DNA from: Candidatus Gastranaerophilales bacterium
GTDB taxonomy: Bacteria; Cyanobacteriota; Vampirovibrionia; Gastranaerophilales; Gastranaerophilaceae
Assembly (NCBI GenBank): GCA_944324185.1
Contig: CALUVI010000010.1
Location: 1-47,321 of the forward strand
Length of the DNA: 47,321 nucleotides
Direction: 5' to 3'
Of the stretch, positions 42,966-47,321 are shown one piece after another (the first letter of the stretch is position 1; each line of letters starts with the position of its first letter). The translations under genes and the position numbers were made by a program. Under the pieces are notes generated by a model. That model was given only the letters and a program-made list of their open reading frames with translations, had not been told where the DNA came from and searched no databases.

Positions 42966-44362
42966 TATGCCACCGCCTTTCTGGCAGAAATATCTTCTTT
43001 TTTAGGATTTAATTCTATATTTTTTTGAGTATTTTCTGTCGGTTGTGGTTTTTTACCTTTTTCCAGGTGGAATATGTTTTTAAGAACAAGAGGTATTAAT
43101 GCAATCGTTGCAGCTGCAACAAAAGGTCTTGTAACAATATCAGGCAGCCAGGTCAGCAATTTGTCTGAAATTTCATTATTCAAATCAGCATCCAGATATT
43201 TTTGCTCAACCGGCGAGCCTAATTTATCAGGAACCCTGCTCTTGTCTTTAATACCGTTATTTGTTTGATAAGATACATATTTTTCAACTTTATCTTTTGT
43301 ATCAAATCTCTTTTTGCCTGTATAAAGCGGTATTGCATCAGTTGTTTCTCTGTATGAAGAAATATGAATTGCATCCATATCTAACTTAAACGGTGTTCCG
43401 TCTGCATTTTTCCAGAAATCCGTATGCAATCTCTGTCCGTCTTTCTTGATTGTATTCAAATCAACTGTCGGGAATACTTCTTTTAAGAAACCTTCATCCA
43501 TATGTTGAAGAGAGAAGAAGTTTTGTCCGACGCCGTCTTCCTTAACAGATACAAACATATCTTTTAAATCAATGTGCAGTTTATTGCCGTTTCTGTCAAT
43601 CCATTCATTTGCAGATTTACCCTTCATCTCGGCAAGGTTAATATCAGCCCCGATTGATTTTAAAGTTCCTTCTGATACTTCTGATATATGTTTAGGTTTT
43701 GCAACCTTGATTACATCCTTAAATTCTTTTGAGAACGGATTACCGTAAATATCTTTCCATTCATTCATCGGTTTTCTTATATTAGCAGCTTTATCTTTCC
43801 AGATTGAATCAATATTTAAGTTCGGATACATAGTTTCAAGAGTTTTGGTCTTGAAGTTCTTAACCAGATTTTGCATTGCGTATTTTAAGCCCTTTGTAAA
43901 CGGCATTGCAAGGAATATTGGAGAAACTAATCCGACAACACCTGAAGAAATTGAGTGAGCGGAAGCGTATATATTATCTTCTTTACTTTTCTTTGTCGGA
44001 ATTGCCATAATTGCAAGCGGTCTTAAGAAAGTACAGATTAAAAATGAAATAGCAGCTTGAATAAATACTTCCTGATTCATAGAATCAAGTAACTTATCAA
44101 AAACACCGCTGGTGAGAATTTTATCATACCATTTCTTCTCTTTACCCGCGGTGTTTTTCGTGTTATCTATAACTTTTTGAATAATCTCTTTTTTGCCCTT
44201 AAAAGACACATTTCCCTCATACGTATCTTGTTGGTCATAGAGGTGCTGCTTTCGCATGCGTTCCGAATAATTTAATCTAAGCTCATTTGATGGGATAGGT
44301 ACATTGTTGGTTGATTGCATTCTCCCCAACGAGTTTAGATTTTGCGTTGTATGAATCTTCAT
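42965..44362 (-). CDS. Orphan membrane protein (first of a coupled pair)
   Basis: No family is recognised. The 465 residues begin MKIHTTQNLNSLGRMQSTNN and have NVSFKGKKE at about 51-59. Hydrophobic stretches: FIQAAISFLICTFLRPLAIM, VVGLVSPIFLAMPF and a late RPFVAAATIALIPLVLKN. The long middle (about 160-400) is soluble-looking with repeated phrases NEWKDIYGNPF, NEWIDRNGNKLHIDL and TDFWKNADGTPFKLDM, a short W-x-D/N-x-x-G-N/T motif suggesting three homologous modules. Starts at TTG 44374 or ATG 44365 are possible; I prefer ATG 44362 for SD spacing from GGA and likeness to other starts. Confidence 0.72.
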   Translation of the reverse strand: MKIHTTQNLNSLGRMQSTNNVPIPSNELRLNYSERMRKQHLYDQQDTYEGNVSFKGKKEIIQKVIDNTKNTAGKEKKWYDKILTSGVFDKLLDSMNQEVFIQAAISFLICTFLRPLAIMAIPTKKSKEDNIYASAHSISSGVVGLVSPIFLAMPFTKGLKYAMQNLVKNFKTKTLETMYPNLNIDSIWKDKAANIRKPMNEWKDIYGNPFSKEFKDVIKVAKPKHISEVSEGTLKSIGADINLAEMKGKSANEWIDRNGNKLHIDLKDMFVSVKEDGVGQNFFSLQHMDEGFLKEVFPTVDLNTIKKDGQRLHTDFWKNADGTPFKLDMDAIHISSYRETTDAIPLYTGKKRFDTKDKVEKYVSYQTNNGIKDKSRVPDKLGSPVEQKYLDADLNNEISDKLLTWLPDIVTRPFVAAATIALIPLVLKNIFHLEKGKKPQPTENTQKNIELNPKKEDISARKAVA

Positions 44363-44423
44363 CATAGTTTCCAATCTAAATTAACTGCCTACACATTTAT
44401 CATAAAACAAAGGAAAATTTTTT

Positions 44424-44452
44424 TTGCTAGTTGTTTACAATTTTGTTACAAT
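44424..44452 (+). promoter_or_regulatory. Promoter of the exported orphan
   Basis: -35 TTGCTA (44424-44429), 17-bp spacer, -10 TACAAT (44447-44452); transcription would begin about 15 bp before the ATG at 44475. Confidence 0.5.
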
Positions 44453-44474
44453 TATTTTGGAAGCAGAGTTAAGT

Positions 44475-45332
44475 ATGAATAAAAATGCGATTATAGCTTG
44501 TTTAATATTTATTATGTCTACAAATTTTGTTCAGGCATTTGATCTGGACATGACTGTAGACGATGAAATCAGAAAAAATTACAATTCATCTAAACTTGTA
44601 GACGACACTCATACAGGAAGTTCGGAAGAAGAGTCTCTGCCTTCACTGCCGGAGATTTCAAAATACGATAAACAAAATGAAACAGTAAACAAAGTCATCG
44701 ATAAAGAAATAGAGCCGGTGAAAGATATTCCTGTTCAAAATACAATCACATCAAACGCTATAAAAATCCGCAAAGGAACCTCTTTTGATGTAGTAAATTC
44801 AACTAAAATATCCGACTGGCTTGCAAAAGGAAATACAGTAAAATTCAGCACTAAAACTCCAATTGTAAAAAGAAAATATACAATTCCAGCCGGAACTACT
44901 TTTACAGGAGAAATTCTTGAAGTTCACAGACCGCAGATAACCTGCAACGGAGGACTTGTTGTTATAAGAGTAAGAAGCATGACTTATAAAGGAAAAACTG
45001 TTCCTATAAATGCATATATTACAAGAGCGGATGATAAGATGATATTTTTAAACAATATAAAAGGGGACAGGACTTTCTTAAAAACAATGTGGAAAAAAGG
45101 AAACTGGGGAAGAGCGCTCTTCGGTAGAATGTTTAACCTGACAGTAGACCTCGGAGGTGACGGAGCAACTCTTCTGCTCTCGCCGTTTCCGCTTGCTTAC
45201 GGTACAATATGTCTCGGTCTAAATACTCTAACCTCTCCGATTTGCGCCTTTTTCTCAAAAGGCGGGCATGTCTCAATTCCTGCCGGAAGCGATTTCAGAA
45301 TTAAATTTTTAGATACAGCTTATCTGCAATAA
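44475..45332 (+). CDS. Exported orphan protein with beta-rich C-terminal half
   Basis: The 285 residues begin with a clear Sec signal (MNKNAIIACLIFIMSTNFVQ, cleavage likely after QA at about 21). An acidic, disordered linker follows, then a beta-strand-rich domain from about 100: IRKGTSFDVVNSTKISDW, IPAGTTFTGEILEVHRP, VVIRVRSMTYKGKTVPINAY. The pairing of KGTxF and IPAGTxFxG recalls the beta-barrel of VirB10/TrbI envelope proteins, but similarity is slight. A hydrophobic stretch (ATLLLSPFPLAYGTICLGL) lies near the C-terminus. ATG 44475 is preferred to 44424 because it yields the signal peptide. Four bases separate its stop from the convergent neighbour. Confidence 0.72.
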   Translation: MNKNAIIACLIFIMSTNFVQAFDLDMTVDDEIRKNYNSSKLVDDTHTGSSEEESLPSLPEISKYDKQNETVNKVIDKEIEPVKDIPVQNTITSNAIKIRKGTSFDVVNSTKISDWLAKGNTVKFSTKTPIVKRKYTIPAGTTFTGEILEVHRPQITCNGGLVVIRVRSMTYKGKTVPINAYITRADDKMIFLNNIKGDRTFLKTMWKKGNWGRALFGRMFNLTVDLGGDGATLLLSPFPLAYGTICLGLNTLTSPICAFFSKGGHVSIPAGSDFRIKFLDTAYLQ

Positions 45333-45336
45333 ATTT

Positions 45337-46845
45337 TTAAAACAGTTTTACAACATTCTGTTCTTCAAACTTCGGACAGGTATTCCATACGAGAGTCGGT
45401 ATAATATCACCTTCAACCCGTCCCTGGAATTTGCAGTTGCAGCAGCCTTTAACCATGTTTGTAGAACCATCAATTAATGGCTGAAAATATTTGCAGCACT
45501 GACATACTTTCATAGATAACCCGTAATCTGAAAGTTTATCCGACAACTCACGGATTGCATCAACCATTCTCAGGTGATTGTTTTTAGTAAGGTAGGTTTT
45601 TCCTCTGTTTATAAATTTTACTTTTGCAAGCCCGTCATCTGATATTAACTCCAGCTGGCATTGAAAGTCTTTTTTGCCGTCGGTTACGATAATATTAGTA
45701 ACCATTTTTTCAATATTATGCTTTCTTCTTGCTTTCTTTATAAGATTTCTTGCTCCTCTTATTGGCGGAAGATTTTTAATTATATGACCTACGGAATAAA
45801 TAGGATAAGCAAACAAATATAAATGTTCTTTTGCGTATAGTTTTGTGCTCATAATACTTATGCAGAAGGCAAGCGCAAGAATTATAAATGTTATAAGTAT
45901 TGTCGTATAACTTGTCCAGAACGGAAATGCGTAGGCATGGTGTAATAAAATTGCATAAGCAAGCAAACATACAAGCCAGTTCGGCTGAATGAGCGAACAT
46001 ACATATTCAAGAGTCAGAAAATTCGGACAATGGGTTACATTGTTCCAGAAAATATTAATTCTCTTAGATAGAGAAGGTATTCTGGAATCATAGTTAACGA
46101 TTGATGTATAAACTTTTAAATCATCAATAAATGCGACATGCACACCTTCATTGGCAAGTTTTACGGTATATTTAATTTCTGCAACTTTATCCTGAAATTC
46201 AAAAGATTCTATTTTATCAAGCAGAGCTTTTTTTATAATAAAAGAATCTGTGTTGATAAGATTTGCCAGTCCTAATCTGGTTCTTGATGTGTATATAAAT
46301 TTTGAACAGTACCTTGAAAAAGTCGATTTAATATTTTCCAGAGGGGTAAATCCTTTTTCTTCTTGGATATAATTTACCATCGGCATGAAAACATCATACT
46401 TGGATAAATAATAGTTTACATTTGTAAGAAAATCCGAGTCGACATAATTCTTAGCATCAAGAAAAACATAAGCATCCAGATTCGGAGTTTCAGCGAGTTT
46501 TTCTGCCAGAATGGAATACGCCTGACTTTTTCCTATAGGTTCCAGATTATCAATAGTAATAAAATTAATATCCAGATCACTTTTTAGAGTTACATCAGAG
46601 GACTTTTTACATTTATCCAGAATTGCGTAAATAGTATATCTTTGTTTCGGGTAATCCTGATGTTTAAGCTGTTTTAAGAGGTTGTCAAGAGTATTTGCTT
46701 CACCTGATGCGTAGACTACAACACAAATATTAGAGTCTTTAGAAGTGTATTTGTCTCTGATTTTTCTTGACGGTTTAATGCTTCTGATAGCCAGAACAAT
46801 GAAATAAACAGTAAATAAAGTTATGTAAATATATAAAATAGTCAT
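45337..46845 (-). CDS. Membrane GT2-like glycosyltransferase with Cys-rich C-terminal domain
   Basis: The 502 residues have an N-terminal helix (ILYIYITLFTVYFIVLAI), then a GT2 core like processive synthases: ICVVVYASGEANTLDNLLKQ, GKSQAYSILAE and FLDAKNYVD in the position of the DxD. Three or so helices follow at about 280-345. The DxD is degenerate (DAK) and the expected QxxRW is not seen, so catalysis is doubtful. The last 60 residues hold seven Cys: C448, C450, C451, C468, C469, C471 and C490, a likely zinc or iron-sulfur module (CQCCKYF, GCCNCKF, WNTCPKF). I know no standard GT2 with this tail. No SD is obvious. Confidence 0.75.
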   Translation of the reverse strand: MTILYIYITLFTVYFIVLAIRSIKPSRKIRDKYTSKDSNICVVVYASGEANTLDNLLKQLKHQDYPKQRYTIYAILDKCKKSSDVTLKSDLDINFITIDNLEPIGKSQAYSILAEKLAETPNLDAYVFLDAKNYVDSDFLTNVNYYLSKYDVFMPMVNYIQEEKGFTPLENIKSTFSRYCSKFIYTSRTRLGLANLINTDSFIIKKALLDKIESFEFQDKVAEIKYTVKLANEGVHVAFIDDLKVYTSIVNYDSRIPSLSKRINIFWNNVTHCPNFLTLEYVCSLIQPNWLVCLLAYAILLHHAYAFPFWTSYTTILITFIILALAFCISIMSTKLYAKEHLYLFAYPIYSVGHIIKNLPPIRGARNLIKKARRKHNIEKMVTNIIVTDGKKDFQCQLELISDDGLAKVKFINRGKTYLTKNNHLRMVDAIRELSDKLSDYGLSMKVCQCCKYFQPLIDGSTNMVKGCCNCKFQGRVEGDIIPTLVWNTCPKFEEQNVVKLF

Positions 46846-46903
46846 AAATTAGTCTCCAAGAAAAGTTTACTCTAAAAATAACAAATTCTCAAATAAAAAA
46901 GAC

Positions 46904-46932
46904 TTGATTTCAAAAAATGTCTATGCTAGATT
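46904..46932 (+). promoter_or_regulatory. tRNA-Ile promoter
   Basis: -35 TTGATT (46904-46909), exactly 17 bp, -10 TAGATT (46927-46932). Transcription would start near 46940, giving a 65-nt 5' leader that contains GGGGGTAAATG. Confidence 0.6.
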
Positions 46933-47005
46933 AGAAATTGCCGGGGGTAAATGAAGAAAAGGCTTTATTAATCCTCAACTAGCCGGTATGAAAATTTGAC
47001 AGTAT

Positions 47006-47079
<74 letters not shown>

Positions 47080-47082
47080 TAT

Positions 47083-47120
47083 AAAAAGGATGATAATGAA
47101 TATTATCATCCTTTTTATTT
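47083..47120 (+). terminator. tRNA-Ile terminator
   Basis: AAAAAGGATGATAAT (47083-47097) and its complement 47102-47116 form a 15-bp stem with a 4-nt loop, followed by a T-rich tail. Confidence 0.92.
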
Positions 47121-47121
47121 T

Positions 47122-47195
47122 TTATATATAACTTCATTATATATAACTTCAAAATTAATATAATAGGTAATAGGTTTCTGGGTAATAGGTTTCTG
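47122..47195. repeat. Two separate perfect 15-bp tandem duplications
   Basis: TTATATATAACTTCA is repeated exactly at 47122-47136 and 47137-47151. GGTAATAGGTTTCTG is repeated exactly at 47166-47180 and 47181-47195. Both have the same unit length although the sequences are unrelated. No gene is visible from 47080 to 47321. Confidence 0.85.
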
Positions 47196-47235
47196 GGACA
47201 TTGAGACAGGGAAAATTTAATAAAAAATCAAACAG

Positions 47236-47259
47236 ACAGCCGATTTGAGGCTGTTTTTT
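47236..47259 (+). terminator. Terminator-like hairpin with no visible gene before it
   Basis: ACAGCC (47236-47241) pairs with GGCTGT (47249-47254), and the last base pair is followed by more T residues. It could end an unseen short RNA or be a leftover of a lost gene. Confidence 0.6.
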
Positions 47260-47321
47260 AGTATTGAGATGTACCGGTCTTTTCGTCTTGGATTATTCGG
47301 GGTGTCGGGAAGTTCTCAGCT

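Noticed and set aside
44475-45332. VirB10 of a type IV secretion system
   Set aside because: Only short KGTxF and IPAGTxF phrases match; there is no cytoplasmic helix, and no other vir/trb gene is present.

Overview
The window is AT-rich, densely packed bacterial DNA with short intergenic gaps, ordinary SD sites and the standard code. The organism is most likely a gut-type Gastranaerophilales (class Vampirovibrionia, non-photosynthetic relatives of Cyanobacteriota). That is inference, from the biotin-dependent Na+ decarboxylase, the fermentative and glycan-oriented gene content, and several orphan exported or membrane proteins of a kind I associate with that group. No photosynthesis or flagellar genes are seen. 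About 42 protein genes and one tRNA-Ile(GAT) are supported.

Layout. 0-0.3 kb: palindromic repeat copies. 0.3-3.9 kb: rph, an MFS sugar-type transporter and a B12-binding-type radical SAM protein (+). 3.9-8.7 kb (-): an orphan membrane protein with a long structured leader RNA that encodes a His-rich peptide, a GH13 alpha-glucan enzyme and era. 8.9-11 kb: a 704-aa orphan coiled-coil protein. 11-12.7 kb: rlhA (U32). 12.8-13.5 kb: a repeat island with three tandem units of about 160 bp plus other stem-loop repeats. 13.5-18.3 kb (-): a filament-like orphan protein, ffh, pth and a TPR protein. 18.7-20.4 kb: a second TPR protein. 20.4-22.6 kb (-): a sigma-70-family factor translationally coupled to gcvPB, whose N-terminus carries three in-frame copies of a repeat. 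22.7-25.7 kb: an exported OB-fold-like protein and a GH57/DUF3536 enzyme. 25.9-27.8 kb: a TerC/DUF475 protein overlapping a short CCA-type nucleotidyltransferase. 27.8-36.2 kb: a surface-glycan cluster of seven glycosyltransferases, including three tandem GT2 genes, with two orphan genes. 36.2-38.1 kb: a small membrane protein with a prohibitin/SPFH protein, a GNAT acetyltransferase and a small orphan. 38.1-42.1 kb (-): birA-oadG-oadA-oadB. 42.2-46.8 kb: two coupled orphan membrane proteins, an exported orphan and a GT2 with a Cys-rich tail. 47 kb: tRNA-Ile with promoter and terminator.

How the genes work together. BirA should biotinylate OadA, which feeds CO2 to the Na+ pump OadB with OadG, giving a sodium motive force during fermentation. 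The GH13 and GH57 enzymes suggest storage-glucan turnover. The glycosyltransferases suggest capsule, O-antigen or other surface-polysaccharide assembly. tRNA-Ile lacks an encoded CCA end, so it depends on a CCA-type enzyme such as the one at 26.9 kb.

Most interesting signals. (1) A short N-terminal motif, hydrophobic/Pro - small - Phe - Gly/Lys/Gln, often after an MK(I/V)-type start, recurs in unrelated proteins. (2) A His-rich leader peptide sits in front of an orphan gene. (3) A stem-loop repeat ending in GGGGTAAATG occurs both between genes and in frame inside gcvPB. (4) The octamer GGGGTAAA is strongly over-represented.
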